Assembly: GCF_040365005.1 (NCBI RefSeq)
Contig: NZ_BAABWV010000010.1
Location: 112,264-176,263 of the forward strand
DNA from: Antarcticimicrobium sp040365005
GTDB lineage: Bacteria > Pseudomonadota > Alphaproteobacteria > Rhodobacterales > Rhodobacteraceae
DNA length: 64,000 nt
Direction: 5' to 3'
The notes beneath the pieces are model-generated. The model saw only the letters and a list, made by a program, of their open reading frames with translations. It was not told where the DNA came from and made no database searches. A program made the translations under genes and the position numbers. Shown here one piece after another: positions 56,249-63,528 of the stretch (within the stretch, counting starts at the first letter, position 1; each line of letters starts with the position of its first letter).

Positions 56249-57289
56249 ATGAAAATCGGATTGATCCTCTCTCATGGCGGGCCGGCGGGAATCTGGACAT
56301 CCGGCTGCCAAGGGGCCGCGCTTCTGGCTGCCGCCGAGCTGAACGCCGGGGGCGGTGTACTGGGCCAGGAAATAGAGCTGGTCGAGGTGAATTCCGGTGA
56401 AAGCCAGGACAGTGCCTTTCAGGCCGCGCAGCGGTTGGCGATCGACGAAAACGTCGACGCGGTGATCGGGCTTCAGTCCAGCGATCTGCGTTTCGCCGTG
56501 CGGCGCGGGCTAGGGGGGTTGGCGCCCTATATCTATACCCCGCATTACGAGGGTGGCTTTTGCGGCCCCGGCACCGCGCAGCTTGGCATCACGGATGCAG
56601 AAGTGCTGAACCCCAGCCTTGACTGGATGGTTAGCCACCGCAAGGCGCGCCGCTTTTTCTTTGTCGGCAACAACTATATTTGGCCGCGCATCGCCCATGG
56701 CACCACCCTGGATGCAGTAAAACAGGCGGGCGGGACGTTCACTGGAGACGCCTTGCTGCCCTTTGGCGAACGCGACTACGCCGAGGTGCTTGACCGGATC
56801 CGCAAGGCCCGTGCGGATGTGGTCGTCATCGCCATGTTGGGTGAAGACTCCGTCTGCTTCAACCGCGCCTTCGCCGAGGCGGGCCTAAGCGGCACCATCA
56901 CCCGCCTGAATCTCGCCTTTGACGAAACGCAATTGCTGGCGCTGGCCGATGGCGGAACGGAGAACCTTTTTGCCGCGCAAGCCTATTTCGACGCCAGCCG
57001 GGGCACCGGGCGCGACGCTTTGGTGGAGCGCTACGATGCGTGTTTCTCGGGAAGGCGCCCGACGATGACAGCGAATTCGGTTCAATTTTATGACGCAATC
57101 TACCTTGTGGCGGCCATTGCGCGGCAGGTCGGGCGGGTCGACGGGTGCCGGATGGCGCATTTCCTGCGCCCGCGCCTGCACCGGGATGACGCCTATCGGA
57201 TGATCGGGCGCAGCGATGCCGACGCCAAAGTGCGGCTGGCCGAAGCGGACGGGATCGATTTCGTCCTCAGGCAGGCCTTCGTCGCCTGA
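56249..57289 (+). CDS. AmiC-like cytoplasmic amide-sensing protein
   Basis: 346 residues of the type I periplasmic-binding-protein fold (KIGLILSHGGPAGIWTSG, DSAFQAAQRLAI, PYIYTPHYEGGFC, FVGNNYIWPRIAHG), but the ATG at 56249 leads directly into the fold with no signal peptide, as in Pseudomonas AmiC. NhhC/NhlC of Rhodococcus nitrile hydratase clusters are of this type and act with a MarR-like partner; a MarR gene follows here 136 bp downstream. The protein likely senses amides and controls the hydratase and amidase genes. The frame is open upstream to a TTG at 56108, but no ribosome site supports it. Confidence 0.8.
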   Translation: MKIGLILSHGGPAGIWTSGCQGAALLAAAELNAGGGVLGQEIELVEVNSGESQDSAFQAAQRLAIDENVDAVIGLQSSDLRFAVRRGLGGLAPYIYTPHYEGGFCGPGTAQLGITDAEVLNPSLDWMVSHRKARRFFFVGNNYIWPRIAHGTTLDAVKQAGGTFTGDALLPFGERDYAEVLDRIRKARADVVVIAMLGEDSVCFNRAFAEAGLSGTITRLNLAFDETQLLALADGGTENLFAAQAYFDASRGTGRDALVERYDACFSGRRPTMTANSVQFYDAIYLVAAIARQVGRVDGCRMAHFLRPRLHRDDAYRMIGRSDADAKVRLAEADGIDFVLRQAFVA

Positions 57290-57376
57290 CGCCAGCGGTT
57301 GTGGCATTTGCGTTGCCAGAAATCTGCATGTCAGTACTGGATTTTTCAAATATTGTGGAATAGTTCAACCGTGAAC

Positions 57377-57388
57377 GTTATACATAAC
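57377..57388. promoter_or_regulatory. Palindrome upstream of the first marR gene
   Basis: GTTATACATAAC, 10 of 12 positions symmetric, in an AT-rich stretch 37 bp before the MarR start codon. Likely MarR-type autoregulatory operator. Confidence 0.4.
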
Positions 57389-57425
57389 ATACTTGTCACT
57401 ATTCCGGTTGTTCGAGGAAAGCACC

Positions 57426-57845
57426 ATGGCGGATCCGAAGTTTACCGAGCAGCTCGGCTATCTTATCGCGCGGGCGAACCGGCTGATCGAGGAAGACCTT
57501 GCCAAACGCCTTTCGGTCAACGGCATCTCCATCGAGCAATACCGCGTACTCAAAACACTTGAAGAAGAAGGCCCCCAGCCCATGGGGCGCCTTGCTGAGC
57601 GGGTATTGGTAGAACCGGCGACGCTGACCAAGATCATCGACCGCATGGTGCGCGGAGCACTCGTTTTTCGGGTGCCCGATGAAAACGACCGGCGTAAGGT
57701 GCGCGTGGCGCTGGCCGAGGCTGGCGTGTCCATGTGCCGTCAGCTTGAAGAGATCGGCGAAGATCACGAACAGCACATCTCGGACACGCTCGGGACCGGT
57801 CACTTGAATGACGTGCTGCGCATTCTGTCGGATGTGAACGTCTGA
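57426..57845 (+). CDS. MarR-family regulator 1
   Basis: 139 residues with a central winged helix: ISIEQYRVLKTLEEEGPQPM, GRLAERVLVEPATLTKIIDRM (recognition helix) and DENDRRKVRVAL (wing). NhhD of Rhodococcus J1 is the functional analogue by context. ATG at 57426 follows GAGGAAAGCACC. Convergent with the second MarR gene. Confidence 0.85.
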   Translation: MADPKFTEQLGYLIARANRLIEEDLAKRLSVNGISIEQYRVLKTLEEEGPQPMGRLAERVLVEPATLTKIIDRMVRGALVFRVPDENDRRKVRVALAEAGVSMCRQLEEIGEDHEQHISDTLGTGHLNDVLRILSDVNV

Positions 57846-58083
57846 AAGGACCTGCCTCCGTTCATTTGGCGATGGTTGCGCCGCGTCATGTCAGCCCGGC
57901 AGGCAATTGGGGATTGTTGCATTGGGCTGTACAGGGCCGCTGCTGCGCAGACATAGCCGAGAACTCATGGTGTGAACCGGCTTCGTCGATGGCGTCGCGA
58001 GGGGGTATCCACCTCATCGACGGCGTTGCGGCCTCGGGGGTGTGCCGCATTCAGTACATTCGGATATTGGGCAAGCAAGGGAT

Positions 58084-58548
58084 CTACTTACGCGCGGACG
58101 GCTGGTCCTCACGGCTGCAGAGCTTTTCCAGCAACAAGGTGATTTGATCCGAAACCTCCTCTCCCGAAAAATCCGCGATTGCCGCGTGAAGTCTCTCTTC
58201 TTGGACCTCCAAATGCGGCTTCATCTCCGAATAGACGGCTTGACCATCCGGCGTCGCGATCACCCGGACCTTGCGCCGGTCAGTCGGATCAGGCGCTCTG
58301 TAAACGAGGTTTTCGCTGACCATCCGATCAATCACCTTCGTGAAAGTGGATGTATCGACAACTGCGTAATTTGCCAGTTCAGACATGGTCATACCGCCAG
58401 GGACAGAGCTCTGGCACAGGGCTTCCAGCACCCGAACCTGCTCTATGGGCAACCGAAGATGCCGCAGCTCTTCTTCGACTTCTTTTTCAAGTTGCCGGTT
58501 CAAGCTTGCCACCAAGTGGCTTATCCTGCCTTTGACTGTTCCTGTCAC
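58084..58548 (-). CDS. MarR-family regulator 2
   Basis: 154 residues: LPIEQVRVLEALCQSS, SELANYAVVDTSTFTKVIDRM and DPTDRRKVRVIAT. Related to regulator 1 throughout the winged helix, so the pair is likely a duplication. GTG at 58548 is chosen because AGAGGG stands eight bases upstream; ATG at 58578 or 58599 are alternatives. Divergent from the nitrile hydratase operon, whose promoter it may control. Confidence 0.82.
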   Translation of the reverse strand: MTGTVKGRISHLVASLNRQLEKEVEEELRHLRLPIEQVRVLEALCQSSVPGGMTMSELANYAVVDTSTFTKVIDRMVSENLVYRAPDPTDRRKVRVIATPDGQAVYSEMKPHLEVQEERLHAAIADFSGEEVSDQITLLLEKLCSREDQPSARK

Positions 58549-59042
58549 GAGTATCACCCTCTTTGCAGTGCATAACATTTGCCAACTGCTGATCGCCACT
58601 TCTTCCGAGATGACAATATCTTAGAATCTACTAGCCGGGAATGCAACCAGAGACATACGTCACGTTAGGTCGCGTCGTGCTCTCCTTTGGGTCCAAAGGA
58701 TCAGCCGACTGCCTGAGATTTCTCCTCGCCCGAGAGGGCAAGACGGCTGTCACGGACCGGGCCGGACTTTGGGGGCGTCTCGTCCCGCGCGCAGGCCGCA
58801 GCTAGAACCATTACGCATCAGGTGCGGGGCGGCGACGACCGAACCTTGAAACTGGCGAACGCCCTTGTGAAGCGTCATGTCGGGCCGAAGCACCCTAGTG
58901 TTTCGCTCAACTTTCCTCATGTCAATCCAGCCTGCCGCTCAGGCAGTTACCGCAAGCCTGTCTGGCTGGGGGCAGTTTTTTCTTGACATGCAGATGATGT
59001 CATTTGACACTATTCGAAAGGAAACAAACAAGAGGACCAGAG
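58549..59042. other. Intergenic control region of the nitrile hydratase operon
   Basis: 494 bp between divergent genes (including leader codons of possible longer starts of the MarR gene). No protein family was recognised. The right end is AT-rich and holds a palindrome at 58984-59002 and an AAGGAAAC-type ribosome site for the amidase. Confidence 0.5.
58984..59002. promoter_or_regulatory. Palindromic operator before the amidase-nitrile hydratase operon
   Basis: TGACAT (58984-58989) and ATGTCA (58997-59002) around seven bases; TTGACA at 58983-58988 could also be the -35 of a promoter. A third TTGACA-like copy follows at 59004. Candidate site for one of the MarR proteins. Confidence 0.45.
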
Positions 59043-60557
59043 ATGCCCATTACCCGCCCCACCAAGGAAGACGTCGCGCAGCTCGGCTCTGATCTCCATT
59101 TTATGCTGACGTCGGATGAGGTGAGCGAATTTCACTCGCTCATGGGTGGCATGTTCGACGCCTACGACCTGATAGATGCCATGCCAAATCCGGTTCCGGC
59201 GGTGGAATTTCCCCGCACCCCCGGAGCCCGCCCCTCGGCGGATAAGAACAAGCTGGGTGCCTGGGCCTGCAAGACCGAAGTAAACGGGGCAGCCGAAGGC
59301 AAACTTTCAGGCAAAACGATTGTACTCAAGGACAACGTTGCCTTGGCCGGCGTGCCGATGATGAACGGGTCGACCACGCTCGAGGGCTTTATTCCCGCTG
59401 CCGATGCCACGATCGTCACCCGTATCCTGGAAGCCGGCGGCACCATCGCCGGCAAGGCGGTGAGCGAGCACTTCTGCCTGTCCGGTGGCAGCCACACCTC
59501 TGACCCGGGTCCGGTCCACAATCCGCATCGGCATGGCTATTCGGCTGGCGGCTCTTCATCAGGGAGTGCCGCACTTGTGGCGGCAGGCGAAGTGGACATG
59601 GCAATTGGTGGCGACCAAGGTGGCTCCATCCGCATTCCGTCCTCGTTCTGCGGTACCTACGGCATGAAGCCGACTCATGGCCTGGTGCCTTACACCGGAG
59701 TCATGCCCATCGAGGCAACGATCGACCATACGGGCCCGATCACGGCAAACGTGGCCGATAACGCGTTGTTCCTTGAAGTTTTGGCCGGTGCCGATGGCCG
59801 CGACCCAAGACAATACGCACCGAAGACCGACAACTATACCGCGGCGCTTGGCCAGGGCGTCAAGGGTATGAAGATCGGCATCCTGACCGAGGGTTTCGAC
59901 TTTCCGAACATGGACCCTGCGGTCGCCGACAAGGCGCGCGCCGCCGCCGAACGTTTTCGCGCCCTCGGCGCCAAAGTTTCCGAGGTCTCGCTGCCCGAGC
60001 ACCACATCGCGGGGGCGGCCTGGAACCCCATTACGTTGGAAGGCTTCACCGCGCAGATGATGCATGGCAACGGCATGGGTTTTAACTGGAAAGGCCAGTA
60101 CGACGTCGGCCTGCTTGATGCGCATTCCGGATGGCGAGACCGCGCCGATGATCTCTCGGCGACCATGAAGATCTGCATGATGGTTGGCCAGTGGGGTCTG
60201 AGCCATTACCGCGGTCGCTACTATGCGAAGTCACAAAACATCGCGCTTTCAATCAAATCGGCCTACGATGCACTCCTCAACGAGTATGACATCCTGCTGA
60301 TGCCCACCCTGCCGATCACGGCCCAGCCGCTGCCGGGTAAGGATGCCTCGATCACCGAGATCGTCGCCCGTGCCTTCGAAATGACCAATACGACCTGTCC
60401 GTTCGACATCACAGGCCATCCCGCCATGTCCATCCCATGCGGCATGATCGACGGTCTGCCTGTGGGCTTGATGCTGGTCGCCGGCGATTACCGCGAAGCA
60501 ACAATCTACCAAGCCGCGAGCGCTTTTGAGGCGGATGTCGATTGGACGACCCAATAA
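59043..60557 (+). CDS. Amidase, nitrile-hydratase-associated type (paralogue 2)
   Basis: 504 residues, with K96, S171 and S195 at the same positions as in the amidase at 48132; the two proteins align without large gaps and agree through long segments (KDNV, PMMNGS, AGGSSSG, DQGGSIR, KPTHGLVPYTG). It hydrolyses the amide formed by nitrile hydratase. ATG follows AAACAAGAGGACCAGAG. First gene of the operon, 134 bp ahead of the hydratase alpha gene. Confidence 0.9.
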   Translation: MPITRPTKEDVAQLGSDLHFMLTSDEVSEFHSLMGGMFDAYDLIDAMPNPVPAVEFPRTPGARPSADKNKLGAWACKTEVNGAAEGKLSGKTIVLKDNVALAGVPMMNGSTTLEGFIPAADATIVTRILEAGGTIAGKAVSEHFCLSGGSHTSDPGPVHNPHRHGYSAGGSSSGSAALVAAGEVDMAIGGDQGGSIRIPSSFCGTYGMKPTHGLVPYTGVMPIEATIDHTGPITANVADNALFLEVLAGADGRDPRQYAPKTDNYTAALGQGVKGMKIGILTEGFDFPNMDPAVADKARAAAERFRALGAKVSEVSLPEHHIAGAAWNPITLEGFTAQMMHGNGMGFNWKGQYDVGLLDAHSGWRDRADDLSATMKICMMVGQWGLSHYRGRYYAKSQNIALSIKSAYDALLNEYDILLMPTLPITAQPLPGKDASITEIVARAFEMTNTTCPFDITGHPAMSIPCGMIDGLPVGLMLVAGDYREATIYQAASAFEADVDWTTQ

Positions 60558-60580
60558 ACCCCGCCGCTGCACCGTCTCAC

Positions 60581-60602
60581 CGCCCGGCTTTCATGCGGGG
60601 CG
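60581..60602 (+). terminator. Weak stem-loop between amidase and nitrile hydratase
   Basis: CGCCCGGC / GCGGGGCG around TTTCAT (one mismatch), without a T-run. Probably an internal processing or differential-expression hairpin. Confidence 0.35.
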
Positions 60603-60691
60603 ATGACCCAAAGCATCGGCACAAGCAAGGCTGCCCGAAGGGCGCCGGACAAGACAGCGCAAGCTGAAAAGAAAACCAACAGGAGGGCGTA

Positions 60692-61312
60692 ATGCCGCAC
60701 GACCACAATCACAGCCACACCGAACCACCCAGCGACGTGGTTCTTCGAGTCAAAGCGCTTGAATCGCTGCTTCTCGAGAAGGACCTCATCGACCCGGAAG
60801 CCCTGGACCTGATCGCAGATGCATTCGAGCACAAGATCGGCCCGCGCAACGGCGCTCGCGTCGTTGCCAAGGCATGGACCGATCCGGAGTACCTTGAACG
60901 GCTGCGCACGGATGCAACTGCCGCGATCGCCGAACTGGGCTTCTCTGGCCTGCAAGGCGAACATATGGCCGTCGTTGAAAACACGTCGACAGTGCATAAC
61001 ATGACGGTTTGCACCTTGTGCTCTTGCTATCCATGGCCAACGCTGGGACTTCCGCCGGTTTGGTACAAATCAGCCCCATACCGTTCCCGCGTCGTGGTCG
61101 ATCCGCGTTCCGTCCTGGCTGAGTTTGACGTCTCGGTCCCTGATGACAAGGAAATCCGCGTCTGGGACAGCAGTGCAGAACTTCGCTACCTCGTCCTGCC
61201 GGAACGCCCGGAGGGCACTGAAGGCTGGACCGAAGACCAACTGATAGATCTTGTGACCCGTGACTCGATGATCGGTACAGGCTTTCCCAAAACCCCCACG
61301 GACATCCAGTGA
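60692..61312 (+). CDS. nthA: Nitrile hydratase alpha subunit, cobalt type
   Basis: 206 residues. The metal claw is C107-T-L-C110-S-C112, and Thr in the second position marks the cobalt (not iron) class. YPWPTLGLPPVWYKS follows, with RSRVV and RVWDSSAELRYLVLP toward the C-terminus. The N-terminus is His-rich (HDHNHSH). Adds water to nitriles giving amides. ATG behind AGGAGGGCGTA. The two genes downstream supply the beta subunit in two pieces. Confidence 0.92.
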   Translation: MPHDHNHSHTEPPSDVVLRVKALESLLLEKDLIDPEALDLIADAFEHKIGPRNGARVVAKAWTDPEYLERLRTDATAAIAELGFSGLQGEHMAVVENTSTVHNMTVCTLCSCYPWPTLGLPPVWYKSAPYRSRVVVDPRSVLAEFDVSVPDDKEIRVWDSSAELRYLVLPERPEGTEGWTEDQLIDLVTRDSMIGTGFPKTPTDIQ

Positions 61313-61324
61313 AGGAGGTGTGAC

Positions 61325-61633
61325 ATGAATGGAATTCACGATCTCGGCGGCATGCACGGCATGGGGCCGATAGCACCGCCCGCAGAAGAACCGGTTTTCA
61401 AGTTTGACTGGGAACGCAAGGTTTTTGCGCTTTTCTGTCCGGCTGCCCTTGCTGCAGGCTTCAACGTTGACGAATTCCGCCATGCGATCGAGCAGATGGA
61501 TCCGGCTCACTATCTCGAAAGCAGCTATTATGAGCACTGGCTTGCCAGTTTCGAGACGCTGATGGTCGAAAAAGGCGTGCTGACGCAGGAAGAGCTCGAC
61601 GCACGTTATGACGAACTGAAAGGAGCTGCCTGA
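61325..61633 (+). CDS. Nitrile hydratase beta subunit, N-terminal half (split)
   Basis: 102 residues starting MNGIHDLGGMHGMGPI, the canonical beta N-terminus, and running to the helical region YYEHWLASFETLMVEKGVLTQEEL. It ends there; normal beta subunits (~220-230 residues) continue into the beta-barrel. The frame closes with a proper stop followed after one base by the next ATG, and the next gene has its own ribosome site (AAAGGAG), so this is organised splitting and not decay. Toyocamycin nitrile hydratase and thiocyanate hydrolase are known three-subunit relatives. Confidence 0.88.
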   Translation: MNGIHDLGGMHGMGPIAPPAEEPVFKFDWERKVFALFCPAALAAGFNVDEFRHAIEQMDPAHYLESSYYEHWLASFETLMVEKGVLTQEELDARYDELKGAA

Positions 61634-61634
61634 T

Positions 61635-61988
61635 ATGCCCGTCCTCACCAAAGAGATGGCCCCCGCAATCATCGCCGGGGGCATTCCCGCCAATATGGAT
61701 GACGATGTCGCCGCAAGCTTCAAGCCGGGCGACAAGGTCTTGACACGCAACATCAATCCCGTCACCCATACCCGCTTGCCGCGCTATGCCCGTGGCAAGG
61801 AAGGTACCATTCACATGTGCCATGGGGTTTTCCATACGCCGGACACGATCGCGCATGGCAAGGGCCACCACCCCCAGCAACTCTACAGTGTCGCTTTCGA
61901 AGCGCGCGAACTGTGGGGCGATGACGCCTCTGGCCGCGACAAGATCTACATCGACCTCTGGGACGATTACATGACGAAGGTGACGTAA
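61635..61988 (+). CDS. Nitrile hydratase beta subunit, C-terminal half (split)
   Basis: 117 residues matching the beta-barrel half of the beta subunit: FKPGDKVLTRNINPVTHTRLPRY, GTIHMCHGVF, AHGKGHHPQQLYSVAFEARELWG and YIDLWDDYM. ATG behind AAAGGAGCTGCC. The stop overlaps the next ATG. Forms the enzyme with alpha and the N-terminal beta piece. Confidence 0.88.
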   Translation: MPVLTKEMAPAIIAGGIPANMDDDVAASFKPGDKVLTRNINPVTHTRLPRYARGKEGTIHMCHGVFHTPDTIAHGKGHHPQQLYSVAFEARELWGDDASGRDKIYIDLWDDYMTKVT

Positions 61989-62428
61989 TGACGGAGCAAG
62001 TTGCGCAAGAAATTGCTGCCCTGCCGCTGCATGAACCAAACCGATCTTTCGACCATCCGTGGCAGGCGCAGGCCTTTGCCATGATCGTCGAGATGCACAA
62101 GGGCGGCATGTTCACTTGGCCCGAGTGGGTCGAAATGTTCAGCACCGTGATCAAGGCAAACCCGGCGCGTGAGGGGGAAACCTCCAATGACACCTACTAC
62201 CGTCAGTGGATGATCGCCCTCGAAAAGATGGTCGGCAAAGTCGCCGACCTTGCCACAGAAGCGGTCGACGAACGTGTTGGCGAGTGGCGGCAGGCGTATC
62301 TTAACACGCCACATGGGCAACCTATTGCCTTGTCCAATGCAGCCTGCCCGCCGGCGCACGATCACCACCACCACGCACCCTTGCATACCCCAATCGCGAT
62401 CAGCGCGTCGATTCAAGTCCCGGCGTGA
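61988..62428 (+). CDS. Nitrile hydratase accessory/activator protein with His tail
   Basis: 146 residues resembling the N-terminal half of the beta subunit (SFDHPWQAQAFAMIVEMHKGG, FTWPEWVEMF, YYRQWMIALEKMV), the pattern of cobalt-type activators such as P14K/NhlE, which carry cobalt into the alpha subunit by subunit swapping. The C-terminus has a His cluster HDHHHHAPLH, suitable for metal binding. Overlaps the previous stop. Confidence 0.85.
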   Translation: MTEQVAQEIAALPLHEPNRSFDHPWQAQAFAMIVEMHKGGMFTWPEWVEMFSTVIKANPAREGETSNDTYYRQWMIALEKMVGKVADLATEAVDERVGEWRQAYLNTPHGQPIALSNAACPPAHDHHHHAPLHTPIAISASIQVPA

Positions 62429-62542
62429 CGGAGAGACCGCCGCTTCCGCATTGTCGTTGCCACTGATCGAAGCGGCACGACACAACGAACGACAAGAAGG
62501 CCCTCTCTCAAACGTGGCCGGACAACAAAGACTTAAAGGTCA

Positions 62543-62563
62543 CTCGGGGTGTGCCACCCCGAG
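62543..62563 (+). terminator. Stem-loop between hydratase and cobalt-uptake genes
   Basis: CTCGGGGT-GTGCC-ACCCCGAG, a perfect 8-bp stem, not followed by T-residues. It lies 34 bp ahead of cbtB. A weaker stem TGTCGTTGCC / GGCACGACA is at 62452-62482. Could attenuate or protect the upstream mRNA. Confidence 0.5.
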
Positions 62564-62596
62564 GGCCTCCACAAAGCTCAACAAGGAGTTCCCCTG

Positions 62597-62770
62597 ATGA
62601 CCACCCAAACCATGAAATCCACCGCAGCCCTGCGAACCGGCCTGCTTGCGCCTGTCCTGTTTCTGACGATCGGCCTTGGCATCGTCGTCGTGACTGGCCA
62701 TGTTCAGGCCTCCACGTTGCATGATGCGGCGCATGATGTACGCCACGCCACCGGCTTTCCCTGCCACTGA
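62597..62770 (+). CDS. cbtB: Cobalt transporter small subunit CbtB
   Basis: 57 residues with one membrane span (LLAPVLFLTIGLGIVVVTG) and a C-terminal His-containing segment (HDAAHDVRHATGFPCH), as expected for CbtB. ATG behind AAGGAGTTCCCCTG. Together with CbtA it should import cobalt, here for the cobalt-type nitrile hydratase encoded immediately upstream. Confidence 0.85.
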   Translation: MTTQTMKSTAALRTGLLAPVLFLTIGLGIVVVTGHVQASTLHDAAHDVRHATGFPCH

Positions 62771-62771
62771 G

Positions 62772-63467
62772 GTGCAGTACAATCGGATTCTGATCAGCGC
62801 GTTATTCGCTGGTGCTGTTGCAGGGCTGATTGCCGCTCTGCTTCAGTTGGTGTTCGTGCAACCAGTGCTCCTGCATGCCGAACTCTATGAGTCCGGCAAG
62901 TTGGTGCATTTCGGCGGTGCGGCAGTATCGGCTCACCCCGTTCTACCTGGTTTCAACCCTTTGCGTGACGGGCTGAGCGTCCTGTTCTCTGCTCTGGTAT
63001 ACGTCGGGTATGCGATGATCGTCGTCGCCTTGATGTCTCTGGCGGAACAAAACGGTCATGAAGTTACCGCCAAGAAGGGTCTGCTCTGGGGGCTGGCCGG
63101 CTTTATCACCTGCCAGTTCGCGCCGGGAATATCGCTCGCGCCAGAGGTGCCCGGAGTCGCTTCGGCTGATCTCGTGCAGCGGCAGATCTGGTGGTTCGGA
63201 ACGGTGGTTGCCGCGGGTGTGGCAATGTGGCTCCTGGCCTTCAAGGAGGGGCTGGCCATCTACGCCACCGTGGCGGCCCTTCTGCTTGCACCGCATCTTA
63301 TCGGTGCGCCCGAACCAGGGAGCTTCACTGGACCAGTGCCGCCAGAGATTGGCGCGCTTTTCGCGGCTCGTGCCTTCGGAGTCGGCATTGCAGCCTGGGT
63401 CATTCTCGGTACCTGCGCAGCTTATTTCTGGGTCAAAGAGGGCGCGCGCCAACCGATTATGGCATGA
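62772..63467 (+). CDS. cbtA: Cobalt transporter subunit CbtA
   Basis: About 231 residues, five to six membrane spans; ILISALFAGAVAGLIAALLQ at the N-terminus, AKKGLLWGLAGFITCQFAPGISLAPEVPG and QIWWFGTVVAAG are CbtA hallmarks. GTG at 62772, one base after the cbtB stop, best matches family length, although upstream ATGs at 62733/62736 inside cbtB are possible. Confidence 0.85.
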   Translation: MQYNRILISALFAGAVAGLIAALLQLVFVQPVLLHAELYESGKLVHFGGAAVSAHPVLPGFNPLRDGLSVLFSALVYVGYAMIVVALMSLAEQNGHEVTAKKGLLWGLAGFITCQFAPGISLAPEVPGVASADLVQRQIWWFGTVVAAGVAMWLLAFKEGLAIYATVAALLLAPHLIGAPEPGSFTGPVPPEIGALFAARAFGVGIAAWVILGTCAAYFWVKEGARQPIMA

Positions 63468-63480
63468 ACGACACGCAGCT

Positions 63481-63507
63481 GTCCCCGGTCTGCTCAAGCT
63501 CGGGGAC
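63481..63507 (+). terminator. Stem-loop after cbtA
   Basis: GTCCCCG (63481-63487) and CGGGGAC (63501-63507) around 13 bases; the stem can be extended by GCT/GGC with one mismatch. No T-run follows, and the next gene begins 21 bp later, so read-through is likely. Confidence 0.45.
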
Positions 63508-63528
63508 GGCTTCCTAGGAGATGAAGAT

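Noticed and set aside
62400..62596. Possible cobalamin riboswitch before cbtB (GACGGAGAGACCGCC and GCCACTG look like B12-element boxes).
   Set aside because: The boxes are in the wrong order and the region upstream is coding, leaving no room for the ~200-nt aptamer. Only ordinary stem-loops remain.
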